64,000 nucleotides of DNA, from the NCBI GenBank assembly GCA_947462335.1, contig OX381705.1, forward strand, positions 40,083,672 through 40,147,671, read 5' to 3'. Under the pieces are notes generated by a model that searched no databases, was not told the DNA's origin, and saw only the letters and a program-made list of their open reading frames with translations. This document shows positions 1 through 10,813 of this stretch, piece by piece. The number at the start of each line of letters is the position of its first letter. The first letter of the stretch is position 1. Source of the stretch: Harmothoe impar (Eukaryota > Annelida > Polychaeta > Phyllodocida > Polynoidae). A program made the position numbers and the translations under genes.

Positions 1-2
1 AA

Positions 3-884
3 GTCCTGAAGCCTCTGGTCAACAGTCAGATGGATGATTGGGACGAACAATGCGAGTTTGTGGTACATGCTTATAATAGTACGGTGCATGCTTCCACCGG
101 TTGTTCCCCCAATCTGTTAGTATTCGGAGAGGACTTGATTATGCCTGCTGACTTGGTGTTTGGCGTCGCTGGGATAAACGCTGAAACACCCTGTCAGGTG
201 ATGTTCGTGGAGGCATTGAGGGATCAATTCAAGTCCGCATACGAGATGGTTCGATGTGAGCTAAGCAAATCTGCTTCATGGCAAAAAGTGGGCTATGACG
301 TAGGTTTGAAACTTAGGTCCTTTCGAGTAGGGGACGAGGTAGTTAGGCTACACGACCCCCTGCAGCAGTTGAAGTTGTCACCCAACTGGGACGGTCCATT
401 TACTGTGGTTCGGATTGTTTCAGAATCCACAGTGGTGATCAAATCCTTGTTGGGACGCTTGTATAAATCCAATGTAGCTCGCCTACGTCGGTGGCAGGGT
501 GACGCTTCAGCGCATTCGAAGTCAGGAGAGCATTCGAAGTCAGATAACACTGAGCGGAGAGCGACCACCCCGAAACGACGTGGTCCTGGTAGACCTAGGA
601 AACTAGTGATACCCTCAGATGAGAAGAAACCTATGCCTCCTGGTATTGGTAAATTAAAGCGGGGCCGGGGTAGGCCTAAAAATTTTTTACCAATTCGAGC
701 TTCTAGCAAGAAGGATAAAAAGTGCGTAAAAAAAGTCTCGGCAAATGAAGGTCTGAAGGGGAGGAGGGCTGTCCAATTGACTACTGGACATCCTGTCGAA
801 TCTTCCCGGACGACCAGGTCTAAAGAACCCAAGGTCGGGTTAAGGCGCAGTCCACGGCATAACCGGGGGACTGCTGTGACCTAA
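3..884 (+). CDS. pol: Pol polyprotein, C-terminal part of integrase (element A, partial)
   Basis: The frame is already open at base 3 and ends with TAA at 882-884, so the 5' part of the gene is outside the window. The protein begins after the catalytic glutamate region of integrase and carries the conserved stretch around AYNSTVHASTGCSPN and MPADLVFG. A GPY/F-type module follows (NWDGPFTVV then SNVARLRRW), which in Ty3/gypsy integrases helps DNA binding and multimerisation. The last ~130 residues are a Lys/Arg-rich tail with AT-hook-like GRPRK and GRPK motifs, ending in ...TAVT. The pol of element B ends in the same way (...GAVT). A 14-base direct repeat (GCATTCGAAGTCAG) occurs twice near 511-543. 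The first ATG in frame (base 30) is internal and not a true start. Confidence 0.9.
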   Translation, partial: VLKPLVNSQMDDWDEQCEFVVHAYNSTVHASTGCSPNLLVFGEDLIMPADLVFGVAGINAETPCQVMFVEALRDQFKSAYEMVRCELSKSASWQKVGYDVGLKLRSFRVGDEVVRLHDPLQQLKLSPNWDGPFTVVRIVSESTVVIKSLLGRLYKSNVARLRRWQGDASAHSKSGEHSKSDNTERRATTPKRRGPGRPRKLVIPSDEKKPMPPGIGKLKRGRGRPKNFLPIRASSKKDKKCVKKVSANEGLKGRRAVQLTTGHPVESSRTTRSKEPKVGLRRSPRHNRGTAVT

Positions 885-1482
885 TTTGTATACACAACAA
901 GAAGTTTCGATTCCATGATGGTAGTACAGACCTAATTGCTGTCGAGCGAGCAGAACTAGGGCGAGTGTTGATCATGAACGTCCCCGAGGGTGGCAGACGG
1001 ATTTATCCGGCGGGTATTCTTATGTTACCCGTAATGACATTTGCCTACACTCCTGAAGAATTCATGATTAGCGGTACCCCTGGTTCTGTGGAACTGACTC
1101 AATAAGGATTACACTCCGGTGAGCTACCCGTTCGATTAGTGGCGGGAAACGCGAGCGTCTCCCGCCGTGTTATCCGTCGGAAAAGGGCTATCCGGTGAAG
1201 CGTGAACGCTGATTGGTTGACCTTTGCTCCCGCGGCGGGCGTGGCATCGCGAGACAAGAAGGGCGGTCGCTATATTGGATCAGTGCCAAGAAGACGCGCG
1301 GACGCTGCAGGGCAAAGGAGGAGGAAGAAGGGTCTTGTTATCGGCCAAAAGTCTCCAAAACCACATCATAATACGCGCCAACCTGGTTAGTTCCCGCTCA
1401 TAGTGTCATTACGACACGCGGAGCTTCGTACTCCGCAAATCTTCGATTTTTAAACTTCGTTCGGTGAGAACATTCGACTTCG
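885..1482 (+). promoter_or_regulatory. pol-ORF3 inter-ORF region of element A, possible internal promoter
   Basis: This 598-bp GC-rich gap holds no convincing ORF. It contains TATCCGG at about 1004 and CTATCCGGT at 1188-1196, the latter inside a 14-base stretch (AAGGGCTATCCGGT) also present in the inter-ORF region of element B. A TATA-like TATATT lies at 1271-1276, 83 bases after the motif. In this element's own LTR, TTATCCGGT (6042) lies 85 bases before a TATA box (6127). I infer that ORF3 may have its own promoter resembling the LTR promoter. An alternative is that ORF3 is made from a spliced RNA and that these bases affect splicing. Confidence 0.45.
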
Positions 1483-4400
1483 ATGGAGGAGCAGTACACC
1501 CCCGGTGAGGGCCTCCAGTCCGACGAGTTAGATCTGTTCGGAATGGACGATGGCCAATTCGACAACGTTCAGGAATCGGATTATGAATCCGCCTCTGAAA
1601 GCACCGGGAGTACAGTCACCGTCCGTGTGGCGGGGATTGGCTCCTATTCGACGGCTGAACGGGACCTCATGGCCATGCCACCCCCGGCTACAGTCAACCT
1701 GGGGCCGTTGCTGTGGCGCAATGTCCCAAAACGAGTTGCTTCGAAAGACATAGACAATTCGACGCCAACCCGGCTCAACGCAGCCGGTGATGAGGAGGAA
1801 AATGAGATGCCAGGGTTGGAGGAAGTAAGTCAGAAATTGCCTATCCACGCAGTGTCTGACGAAGAGATGGAAGACGTTGTGCGAACATCGCTGGCCCAGC
1901 AACAACTAATGGAAGTGCTGTCGTGCAATTCGCCATTCGATTCCTCGCTGAAACTACATCCCACACTAATGTCGATGATGTTGGACAGGCTGGGAGAGGA
2001 GGGCTTCTATCGTTACGATCCCACCTGGTTAGACAGTTACGGAGGGGCGATTCGAGGAGCTTTTAAGAACGGAGTCTTCAGTGACATTCTGTTAGAGTGT
2101 GGTACGAACTTTCGGAATCTCCAACAAGCTAAATCAATGGAGGAACCAGTGCCCTCAAGTGATGGGAGCACAACCAGTACGAAGGGGAAGAAAAAGAAAC
2201 TCACCAAAACCAGAGGTAGTTGTAAAACTTCCAAAACTAGTACTCCTCCAGCTGCTCCAGCTATGTCCGAAGTATCCGAACCTGCCTCAGCTCAGTCCGA
2301 GTGCTCTTCGAGTACTTCTCATTCGGCTTCAACGTCATTCGAAGAACCAACCACTACCACCGGGATTACTGAGTCTCAATCCGAATCTCTTCCGAAAGCC
2401 CCGGGACCTTCACCAGTCCCATTCGAAAAAGAACCAGCTATCCTGGAGATGACTCCGATGGAGATCCATTCGGATACCTCAGGATCAGTCGAGCAGGAAG
2501 CTCGTTATGCTCAGGTGGTCAGAGAATCCGATGAACTCAGGGCAGCCAATGAACAGTTACGGATAACTCTGGAAGCTATGCAAGCTACCCCCAGAACTCC
2601 AATGACTCGAGCCCAGTCCCGTAAGAACCCCAATCCACAGCAAAAGGGACGGTCCTTGTCCGACGCTTCGGATGTGGAGGAGGTTCCATTCGAACTGACT
2701 AAAAGCCAGAAACGGAAGGCAAAGAAGAGTGAGGCACGACAGCCCTGTCTCCCTCACCCTTCACCTCCCCAAACTACTGCGATTAATATGTCCCCAACTG
2801 TAAGGTTGGTGGACGTAGTATCCGGTACGGCCTCTACTCCTTCGACGCCTCCTAGGGCACCCCCCAGGACGCCTTCGACCCCTCCAGCAACTCCGACCAA
2901 GACTCCAGTGCAGGTTGCCATGCCTGTATCTCCGTCTATGTCTACGTCCTCCGAGTCGGGACATTCGAACACACCACCTGTGGTTTCGTCGCCCCCTCCA
3001 GCTACAGGGGCAAACGCCTCCGCAGATGTTCCGAGTTCTCGAGTGGAAGAGATGATCTGGCGCAATGCCAGCGGGGGCTTCAAGAAATTTAGGCCAGAGT
3101 GCATGGAACACTGCAAACGTTCGAGGGAGATGTATTCGTGTCCCAAAGAAACGGACTATGAAGGGTTGTCGGATGACGAAGAATGGATGAGGTCCAATAT
3201 GACTTCACCCAGTTCCTGGACATGGACGGAAAACTGGTTCAATCGGCTGCTGGACCGAAAACAGTTCCCCGAAACCTACTACAACCATGAGGGACGCCCC
3301 AAAATTAGATGGGCGATGGCCCGGTACAAGAAAGGGGTAAGGGAGGAGTGTCCATTCGATTCCTGTCGCAGCTACCCCAAACCCGGGGAGGTCCGCCCCA
3401 TGCCTACTCGTCTTCGATTTATGCGGCATTTGGTTGAATGCCACATGCACCACCGTGCGATGTACGTCTGCGCTGATACTGGCAAATCAAACAAAAAGTG
3501 TTCGGGAGAGTGGACCACCCGAAGGGGCAGAATGATCGAACACCTGATACAATGTCATGGCCAAGCCATGATGTTGGCCAGAAAGAACGTGGGAGACCTC
3601 CATGCATCGCTGGTGGCCGGCTTGGACAAAGTAAAGTTCGACACCATCACGATTGAGACCCTCCAATTCGGAAAGGTCCAGTTGAGCAGGAATTCGAAGC
3701 AGTCAGCTGTCTTCCAGCGTACTGATCGACGTGGTCGACTGGACTTAAACAGCACCTTGTACAAGGAGTTGTACGACTGGAGAGCGGCCAACCCCCTTCC
3801 GGGGAAACGAAATGAAACCAGGAGTCCAGCCACTTCCGAACCTGACTGTAAAAAGGTCAAATCGGCGGTTCCGGCTCCGAGAGCTCCATCTGCAGCTCGA
3901 GGTCGTGCGACAACGATTGAGCACCGGTCCCCACTACAGGACTTGCGTCCTGACTATGGTCCGGACTTCTCAGCCCCCAAGGGTCGTTCCCAACTACAAA
4001 CCCTTCGTCCACTGACCCCTGGTAACCTGGCTAGCAGGGCTGAGTACCCTTCGATGGCCTTTCCTGGTCCGGAAGTACAGACTGAGAAGGATCCGTACAG
4101 AAATCTTCCCACTGGTGTCTCTGTAGGGGATGCCCTTCGCCAACCGGACTCCCGGAACGTGGAGATGGGGGATTCGGATCACTTTGTGCTGCCTGGGAAT
4201 AAGGACTTGGTGGTGACGACCACCATCCTCACTCCTCGGGCAGTAGATGAGGTGAAACCAAAGGCTGACAGTTCTACAAAGTTGGTGGGGCATAAAACCC
4301 CTGCCACTAGTGCGAATTCATCATCCGTGAAGACTGAGCCTGTGGTGGACCCGGTTCCAGTGACCACTTCGAACCCAGTTACCACCACACCAACGACAAC

Positions 4401-4998
4401 CACTGGAGGAGGGAAAGCAGCAACTGTTGCTGCCACCCTGTTCACCACCACTACCACCGCAGCCACCGTGCCCTATAAGCCGAAAGTTCGTGAGGAATCG
4501 GCAGTTGATCCTGACAGGTGGTATGACTTGATGATAAGTGGTGAGAACATTCGGCCGAGGGTACAGTTCCCAAAAGACTACTTCGAGCCTGTGAAGGCTC
4601 CGGATGCAGTGTTGCATAAGGAGCTATACGAACGATGGTTGCAGGAGCACTTAGCTGGCATGCAGCAATATGCCGCCGGTGTGGCAAGGGCATCAGCCGA
4701 CTACGCCATCACCATGCAGGGCAAGGAGGTCGAGAGGCTGAGGAATATCTTCGAACGACAACGGATTGACGAACAATCAGAGCCAGATAAGGTGACCGAA
4801 CTCACCAAGCAGCTGGCACAATCGAAGAAGGAACTCTCAACAGCTCGTGCCTTCCAAAAAGCTGCGGAAGACACTTTGAACGATCAGGCCAACACTATGA
4901 AGGCGCTGAACGTTAAGTTCATTCGGGTATTCGGGATAGGACTCACCCAATGGAGTGGGTCCCTCGAAGAGCTCTTGAGCTTGGTGAAGGACTCTTAG
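1483..4998 (+). CDS. ORF3 protein with paired Cys/His module and C-terminal coiled coil (element A)
   Basis: This is an 1171-aa protein downstream of pol, where retroviruses carry env, but I see no signal peptide or membrane segment. The N-terminus is acidic. Residues ~215-330 and ~365-520 are low-complexity Ser/Thr/Pro-rich. Residues ~623-692 form a paired zinc-finger-like module: CPFDSC followed by H-x4-H (HLVECH), then C-x9-C and HLIQCH. The same arrangement occurs in the ORF3 of element B (residues ~356-425), where it is preceded by a related Trp-rich stretch. Residues ~1060-1140 look like a coiled coil, ending in a short hydrophobic tail. The ATG at 1483 is the first in the long frame. 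The function is unknown; a nucleic-acid-binding or structural accessory role is a guess. Confidence 0.8.
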   Translation: MEEQYTPGEGLQSDELDLFGMDDGQFDNVQESDYESASESTGSTVTVRVAGIGSYSTAERDLMAMPPPATVNLGPLLWRNVPKRVASKDIDNSTPTRLNAAGDEEENEMPGLEEVSQKLPIHAVSDEEMEDVVRTSLAQQQLMEVLSCNSPFDSSLKLHPTLMSMMLDRLGEEGFYRYDPTWLDSYGGAIRGAFKNGVFSDILLECGTNFRNLQQAKSMEEPVPSSDGSTTSTKGKKKKLTKTRGSCKTSKTSTPPAAPAMSEVSEPASAQSECSSSTSHSASTSFEEPTTTTGITESQSESLPKAPGPSPVPFEKEPAILEMTPMEIHSDTSGSVEQEARYAQVVRESDELRAANEQLRITLEAMQATPRTPMTRAQSRKNPNPQQKGRSLSDASDVEEVPFELTKSQKRKAKKSEARQPCLPHPSPPQTTAINMSPTVRLVDVVSGTASTPSTPPRAPPRTPSTPPATPTKTPVQVAMPVSPSMSTSSESGHSNTPPVVSSPPPATGANASADVPSSRVEEMIWRNASGGFKKFRPECMEHCKRSREMYSCPKETDYEGLSDDEEWMRSNMTSPSSWTWTENWFNRLLDRKQFPETYYNHEGRPKIRWAMARYKKGVREECPFDSCRSYPKPGEVRPMPTRLRFMRHLVECHMHHRAMYVCADTGKSNKKCSGEWTTRRGRMIEHLIQCHGQAMMLARKNVGDLHASLVAGLDKVKFDTITIETLQFGKVQLSRNSKQSAVFQRTDRRGRLDLNSTLYKELYDWRAANPLPGKRNETRSPATSEPDCKKVKSAVPAPRAPSAARGRATTIEHRSPLQDLRPDYGPDFSAPKGRSQLQTLRPLTPGNLASRAEYPSMAFPGPEVQTEKDPYRNLPTGVSVGDALRQPDSRNVEMGDSDHFVLPGNKDLVVTTTILTPRAVDEVKPKADSSTKLVGHKTPATSANSSSVKTEPVVDPVPVTTSNPVTTTPTTTTGGGKAATVAATLFTTTTTAATVPYKPKVREESAVDPDRWYDLMISGENIRPRVQFPKDYFEPVKAPDAVLHKELYERWLQEHLAGMQQYAAGVARASADYAITMQGKEVERLRNIFERQRIDEQSEPDKVTELTKQLAQSKKELSTARAFQKAAEDTLNDQANTMKALNVKFIRVFGIGLTQWSGSLEELLSLVKDS

Positions 4999-5925
4999 AT
5001 AATTTATGTGTTCGACTGTTCAGTTGTGTGTTTGATGACTTGTGCATATGATGTTTCGATGAGATTGTAATAATTGTGTTGTTATTATAAAAAAAAAAAT
5101 TTAAAAAACGTCCATGATTAAGGTCATGATTCGAAGAAGAACCATAAGCCAGGTGTAAAATGCATAATTGTCAAGAAATGTCTTCGTTGTTCATACTTTA
5201 AGGAGTATCACTTATGCTATATACTATGATTAGAACCAAAACTGTACATAATGTTCGATACCTACCTTTATCTCCAAAAATTTTCTTTTTGGACATAACA
5301 ACTGGTATTCGGATTTTGAGAGTATATCTATAAAGCCCTATATCGGTTGCCTCAGGTAGAGGCCAATATTACTACATTCCTTGATTATAAGAGTTAATGT
5401 CACATCTATGTTGGTTCCAAGTATTTCATAATTCTAATAGTTCACGTAATTACCTCTCCAGGGACGGTTCGCCCACTTAAATATTTTCGAGCCATTACTT
5501 CTGTGTCATTCCGTCCTAGAAAGTCACATATTGTGCACTCTTAACCTACCTTAATATGATTAATGTAGTAATCAATATTGTATCTCAACAAAAACCATAC
5601 AGATCTGTGATCACTGTAGTTAGAAATAGTATAGAACATATATATTCGTATATATTCATATCTTTATTAGAGATGGATACTTACGTATCTATCTTGTCGT
5701 TATAGTGTTGGATCTGTAAGATCCCTGTTATGAACATAGAAATGTAAGTGTTGTTTGGTGTAACAGGTCAGTCTAAATCTAAAATTGTACTTTCTACATG
5801 TATGTATAAAACGTATTTCGTACCTTTAAATGTACCCCGGTATTGTCATCATGTACACTGATATTATTCTCCTATATTCGAGTATGTTATATTATATCAG
5901 ATGTATTTCGACCCTTGTTATAATC
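4999..5925 (+). other. 3' untranslated region of element A
   Basis: This is about 930 bp of AT-rich, non-coding sequence between the ORF3 stop and the polypurine tract. A poly-A run (5090-5099) and several ATATAT stretches are seen, but no ORF or repeat worth naming. Element B has a similar but longer region (about 1.5 kb), so a long 3' UTR is a shared trait of the group. Confidence 0.6.
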
Positions 5926-5937
5926 TGGTGGGGGTGA
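5926..5937 (+). other. Polypurine tract of element A
   Basis: TGGTGGGGGTGA lies directly before the TG that opens the 3' LTR. G-rich purine tracts at this point prime plus-strand DNA synthesis in LTR retrotransposons. Confidence 0.75.
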
Positions 5938-6459
5938 TGTAGGGGCACGAATAATACGTGTACATATAAGGTCCGTGGAGTCAGAGCGGCAAGTGCCTCC
6001 AACGGACACTAGGTGGCAACACCTAAGCCATGTCCTTTCGGTTATCCGGTAGCGGAGCCAAGCAGGGCACTCCAGACGGCGCTACGGAGGAGTGCCACGT
6101 CGACACTGCTTGGTCCGCGCTCAGGGTATATAAGAGGCCGAGGTTGGCTACCTCAGGGAGTTCGTCCCAGGACGAGCTCTGACCCACACCTTTCGTACCT
6201 TCGCTTTGACAGGGGGCACCTACACCCCTCCCACATTATGGCTCCTGCACCAGCCATGCTGGCACAGGGCTTGACTGTCCGGTATTGCTAATGCTTCAAA
6301 CTATCGATAGAATCCTGTGTGTCTTCGAATGGTTGAAAGACCAAGTGAACCGAGTATAAACCTTCGTGTACTTTTGAGGCTGTGATCGAATAAAAACCTG
6401 TTGCATTCAAACCGAATTTGGAACCTGTGTTCGAGTTATACGCATCTGAAACCCCTACA
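5938..6459 (+). repeat. 3' LTR of element A (522 bp)
   Basis: The ends are perfect 8-bp inverted repeats, TGTAGGGG and CCCCTACA, and the 5' end follows the polypurine tract. Inside are TTATCCGGT at 6042-6050, a TATA box (TATATAA, 6127-6133) and a polyadenylation signal (AATAAA, 6389-6394). This gives a normal U3-R-U5 layout. Only one LTR copy is in the window, so the age of the element cannot be estimated here. Confidence 0.9.
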
Positions 6460-8290
6460 CAAGTAATAACGAGAGTAAACAAGTGTAAATGTATGAAATA
6501 TAGAGAGAAAAAACTGAATTGATAGTCCAGGCACCCAAATAACTTGTTTTAAAATCAGTCCATCAAATAATCCAGTAGCCCTGGGTCCTGTTATAACGTC
6601 AATCCCTAGTGCTACCTTCCTATGTGCCTGACAACGAATATGTGCTTTCCTTTTCTGATGTTAAAAAGTAAGGCTGTCTGGATGATTGTCATGATTTCTC
6701 CGATTCTGCCTAATTAATCAACCTGCTAGGACTTTGTTAATTGCCTACGAACAGCCCAACTGTGTTCACCCACTGTGATATGCGGCCATATGTAGTACAT
6801 GGTATGATGAATGAAAGCAGTGTTATATATAGCTGTTGACCTTGTTTATATAAATATGATGTGCAGAGCAACCAAACATGTCTCTTAGAGTACCTATTGC
6901 GGAATGTCATTCAAATGGTAGGCGTTCAGAACAAAGGTGTAATAGCTAGGACACGCCCTGATCAGATTTGTTTTCTTTTCTAACATTAAAATTACATTAG
7001 ACAATACCTGGTCTGTCAGTTGTAATGTGATAAGGCTGCATCCTTGATAAAGGACATGCAGCTACCTGTGGTACCTGGGAAGGTCCCTCCCTCAGATCAC
7101 TGACACGACAGATCGTCACCAACAAGACAATTCAACATCTAGGGCATCAGAAAAGGCACCAGAATAACCTAGATGTGCTCAGAAGGTTCCCTTATTCTGA
7201 AACCCCATCGAACAAGTACCACGATCTTCTGATGATAAATATTGTAGATCAGACGCCAAGGACAATTCTCAGCTCTGCCTAATCCGCATCCAAACCCGGA
7301 CTACCATAAACCAACTTTATTCGTAAATATTCAGTAATTCATGTTAATAACGGTGTCTGCTGGATTACTACAATCTTAACATGGAGATAGATAGACTCGG
7401 GGGGGGGGGTCATTTTGATATAGGCTGGCCTTCTTGGGTATGGAAACGTACACTGACAGTTGACATAACATACCAGAGTGGGTGGCGTGTCCTCCGCTAA
7501 CAACATCGGTGGAGAGGTTTGTACTCATCTTGTCAACTGTTATCAGTATGTATCATGTGCCGTAACTGGTGCTGCCCTCCCCGCCCTATATATGCCACAG
7601 AGGATTGTACATAGAATTACTGTTTCATATATGCAAAGAGATTCAGCGTGTCAGTGCTATTACGGTAACTCAGCATTTAAAGCCTAACTTGTAAATTAGC
7701 CGCACCTAGACTTTGGAAATATCATATAAACCTTGCAGGGGGTCTGATTATGGCTAGGTGTATTTATCATACAAATCATTTTTCTGAATATCATCAAAAG
7801 ATCATGTTATTTGGTCAAACGTATTATAAGTTTGAATTGTTAAAGTAATAGACATATAGATAAATTGAAAATTACAATTAACATGTATGTATACTCCACT
7901 TCAAGGGCTCAGGCTCTCCAGAGAAATCTTCTACACTGTATGTGGCTGCCTCTAGGATTAGAAATAATAAGGTAAATCTAATGGTGAATCATCGTAATCC
8001 AAACTATGTATCACATAACAAGTATTAACTTTTATATTTTGAAATATCATTTATAAATAAATATGCATTGCAATAAAAAAAAACTATAAAGTGGTTGATA
8101 TTTACAGTGCTTCATTGTAATCAGAATAACAGCAAAAGGTTTACAGGATAAACCCATAAAAGATGTATCTATTTTACAGTATACATACCACCTAGAATAA
8201 GCTAGCTCAATTATGAACAGCATGGACATTTGAAAGATTTACTCCACATGAAGGCCACTTCTTGGGTGTGTGATCACACGCTAGCACTCC
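6460..8290. other. Non-coding stretch, no gene seen
   Basis: This is AT-rich sequence with no ORF that looks like protein. The only marked feature is a run of 11 G at 7399-7409. Short ORFs here (for example near 7478-7687) show no domain or codon signal. Confidence 0.5.
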
Positions 8291-8943
8291 AGTGGGGTGT
8301 TTCACAAGGGGAAAAGATACACTTTATTTTACATGGTTTCTAAGACTAACTTAATATCACCCAATGTTAATCTTATCTTGGTGTTTCACAAGTTTCAATT
8401 GTATCTATGGTCATATACTTAGATACAATTGAAGATAATAATGCGGCTTGTGAAACAGCAACTTAAGACTAACATTTGGTAAAAGTAAGTCAACCTTAAT
8501 AACCATGTAGCATCAATCTAAAATACGCTCCCCTTGTATGATGATCACATAGGATCAACATAAGTGTTGTTTAAATGTGTATGACCAGTTTATTTTCATC
8601 CTAAATAAACAGATATTTGCAGGGATTCTTGTGTGTAGTATGACACATATATATATTGCATGAAAAAAACGTGAAAAAATATGTAAGGAAAATATTAGCG
8701 GGCATGGTATGAGCTCCACGCTAATATGCATTGTGAAACACTTATACATTAGTTGTATCTAGATTGTAGGCCAAACACCCTGATTTAGCATCTTGGTTGT
8801 AGACCTTTGTGAAACACTTTTTACAAGCAGTATACAATTTATACAACCAAATGTCGGTCTTAGTGGTTATATACAATTAACACCTCCTATAGAAACACTT
8901 ATTCTACAATTAATTGTATGTGCCCCTTGTGAAACACCCCACT
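8291..8943. mobile_element. Non-autonomous DNA transposon/MITE with 21-bp TIRs and subterminal repeats
   Basis: The left end AGTGGGGTGTTTCACAAGGG (8291-8310, plus one more G) is matched in reverse complement at the right end (about 8923-8943). The motif GTTTCACAA or its complement recurs inside near 8299, 8384, 8450, 8731, 8808 and 8926. An internal perfect 13-bp palindrome arm (TCAATTGTATCTA / TAGATACAATTGA) lies at about 8395-8432. There is no transposase ORF. Repeated subterminal motifs are typical of transposase-binding sites. A clear target duplication was not found, so the exact ends may be off by a few bases. Confidence 0.7.
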
Positions 8944-9188
8944 TAGCTGATTTCTAAGTGGCTAGTTTATCAATCCTAGCTATGAATAAATCAGCGTGCA
9001 TCCAATACCCCACACTTAAACCCCACCGCCCCTATTTACAGGGCTGAGTACCTGTCCCCATTCAACTCCGACTGTCGCTGGAGGGGTACCGAAATTTGTG
9101 CCTTTCACCATAAGGGCGAGTTGGAACGGTAGTGTAATTATATCTTGGAGGGATAGAGGAGATTATCCATATGATTTCTGATTGACGT

Positions 9189-9337
9189 CCCAGTGAACAA
9201 ATAACGTTATACACCTTTTTATAACGTTATATAACGGTATATGTCAACGTTTTTCTAAGGCTCTTTAGTATGACATAACGTTATGTAAAATTCAAAAGGT
9301 TATGTTGACGTAAAATAACGTTTTTTTGTTAGCTGGG
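9189..9337. mobile_element. AACGTT-rich MITE, copy 1
   Basis: This short element is bounded by CCCAGTGAACAAA on the left and the inverted counterpart TTTGTTAGCTGGG on the right. Between them are many AACGTTAT/ATAACGTT repeats. Two related copies are at 47336-47472 and 57906-58033. It has no coding capacity. Confidence 0.65.
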
Positions 9338-10614
9338 GTTAGCCCTGTGTAATATCTGATTCTAGTATGATTGGCGGAGAGGTTCACTCTCCATCAAAGC
9401 ATCTGTGTAGATGGATGTGTTCGGCCAGGTGAACCATGCGGACGCTGGATGTTGAGAGATATGAATAGCACTAGTACTGATAAAGAATACATGCCTGTTA
9501 TTTTTTCATTGTGCCGGTTTTTGAAGTGTAGTACTTTCTAACTTTCACTTTTATTAGGGGGTAGGGTCTCGGTCTCAAAATTACAAAATTAACGAGAAGA
9601 AAGGTCCGACACCACTTGCTCTGTCTTTGACAACTGTATAGCTCCACAGTGTGGTCCAACCAACTGTGTGTACGTTAATGTGGCGGCGGTATTATCTAAA
9701 TGTAAATGTGTTGTCTGGTATTTTTGGGCACGGGGCAAGATGGTAGTAGCTGTAATGCTATTCAGACATGGTACATTCCCCGCACACAGGGATTTTATGC
9801 ACGCGACAGTTCCACCCACATCTCTGTCACTTATGTAAATGCCCACTGTAAATAGGTGTGATGTATAACGGCCCCTGGGTATCGCATGACGCACTGAGCC
9901 CTATATTACTACAACTCATGAATAATGCCCCCATTAATGCATCATTTTCAATATCATGGCTGAAGCCTGCGAACGTCTTGAGATTATCAATGGTTACTAA
10001 AATATGTGATGATATTTATGAGGCTCTCCGACAAAGCTACAAAGCCTTACTTACACAGCACATTAGTTGGGTTTGTGCCTGTCTGAATCTAAGGGGACGT
10101 CTAGAACAAGGGAACAGTCAGATGCCTTTCTTAATCAGCAATAGCTCCATACATGGCTCTTTATTATTTGCTATATTTCGGCGCCCCTTGTTTTGGGAAG
10201 TACACTTCAAAGGAGTCTGAATGGGTGAGGCGCATTTGGCCTCTCCGGCTGTGACTGCTGGAGGCCGGGGTGCTGGTGGCCCTGTGTCTTTTATCTTTTA
10301 GTTCCCTACCTAACGTGGCGTACCGAAGACTTTGATCATTGCATGCTACGATTTCACAACTACACTGCTGATAGGGAACCGTCCAACTACTGAGGACACG
10401 GAAGTGGCAACAACGTCGTGTAGCAGAGGGGGGATGGTACTGTACCATTAAGTTACAATTAAAGACAATTTAAATATAGTTAGTACCATAGGTTCAGCAT
10501 TCCAGTCCGCAATTTCTTCTTTATCGTTTGGGATCAACTCTCGGTCACTGAGCAATTATAAAATGTTCTATAGTACTGGAGTGGTTGGCAGCTCAAAGTG
10601 TGCTCTCTTGGTAT
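9338..10614. other. Non-coding stretch, no gene supported
   Basis: Two ORFs of 101-120 codons overlap here (9589-9894 on - and 9858-10220 on +). Neither shows a recognisable domain or flanking splice sites that convince me. Confidence 0.4.
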
Positions 10615-10813
10615 TGTAACAGGCAGCGGAAAACAGGTCAGCCCCACGGGGAATCGAACCCCGGCCCCTACGCTCTCGAGTTGAGAATGCTACCGCTACA
10701 CCACAGGGCTAGCTGCTTCTCCACTGCTCTGCTACGGTACTTGAGCCAACCTAGGCGGGACATGCGCTCTCCACGCACGCTCGGGCTGCCCTGAGCGATA
10801 CATGCCCGCTACA
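10615..10813 (-). repeat. 3' LTR of the TRIM
   Basis: On the - strand it opens TGTAGCGGG and closes CTGTTACA. It has about 100 bases of upstream sequence, then a 71-base tRNA-like module, then a TTTT run (Pol III terminator type) shortly before the end. Confidence 0.8.
10640..10710 (-). tRNA. tRNA-like module inside TRIM 3' LTR (probably not a functional tRNA)
   Basis: On the - strand it has a 7-bp acceptor stem (AGCCCTG with TGGGGCT, two G-T pairs), an A-box-like TGGTGTAGCGG, a perfect 5-bp T stem (CGGGG/CCCCG) and a perfect B box GGTTCGATTCC. The anticodon arm pairs poorly, so translation activity is unlikely. It looks like a retained Pol III promoter. A TTTT follows within about a dozen bases. 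Confidence 0.6.

Larger units (their letters stand above)
1..6459 (+). mobile_element. Ty3/gypsy LTR retrotransposon 'element A', 3' part
   Basis: The 5' LTR, gag and most of pol lie before base 1. What is visible, in order, is the end of pol (integrase), a long non-coding gap, a 1171-aa ORF3, an AT-rich 3' UTR, a G-rich polypurine tract and a 3' LTR. The order matches the complete element at 18241-33233, which lies on the other strand. The integrase C-termini are clearly related but diverged, and the ORF3 proteins share only one recognisable module, so these are two lineages of one group. The base after the LTR starts CAAG, a possible 4-bp target duplication whose partner is outside the window. 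All visible ORFs are open. Confidence 0.9.
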
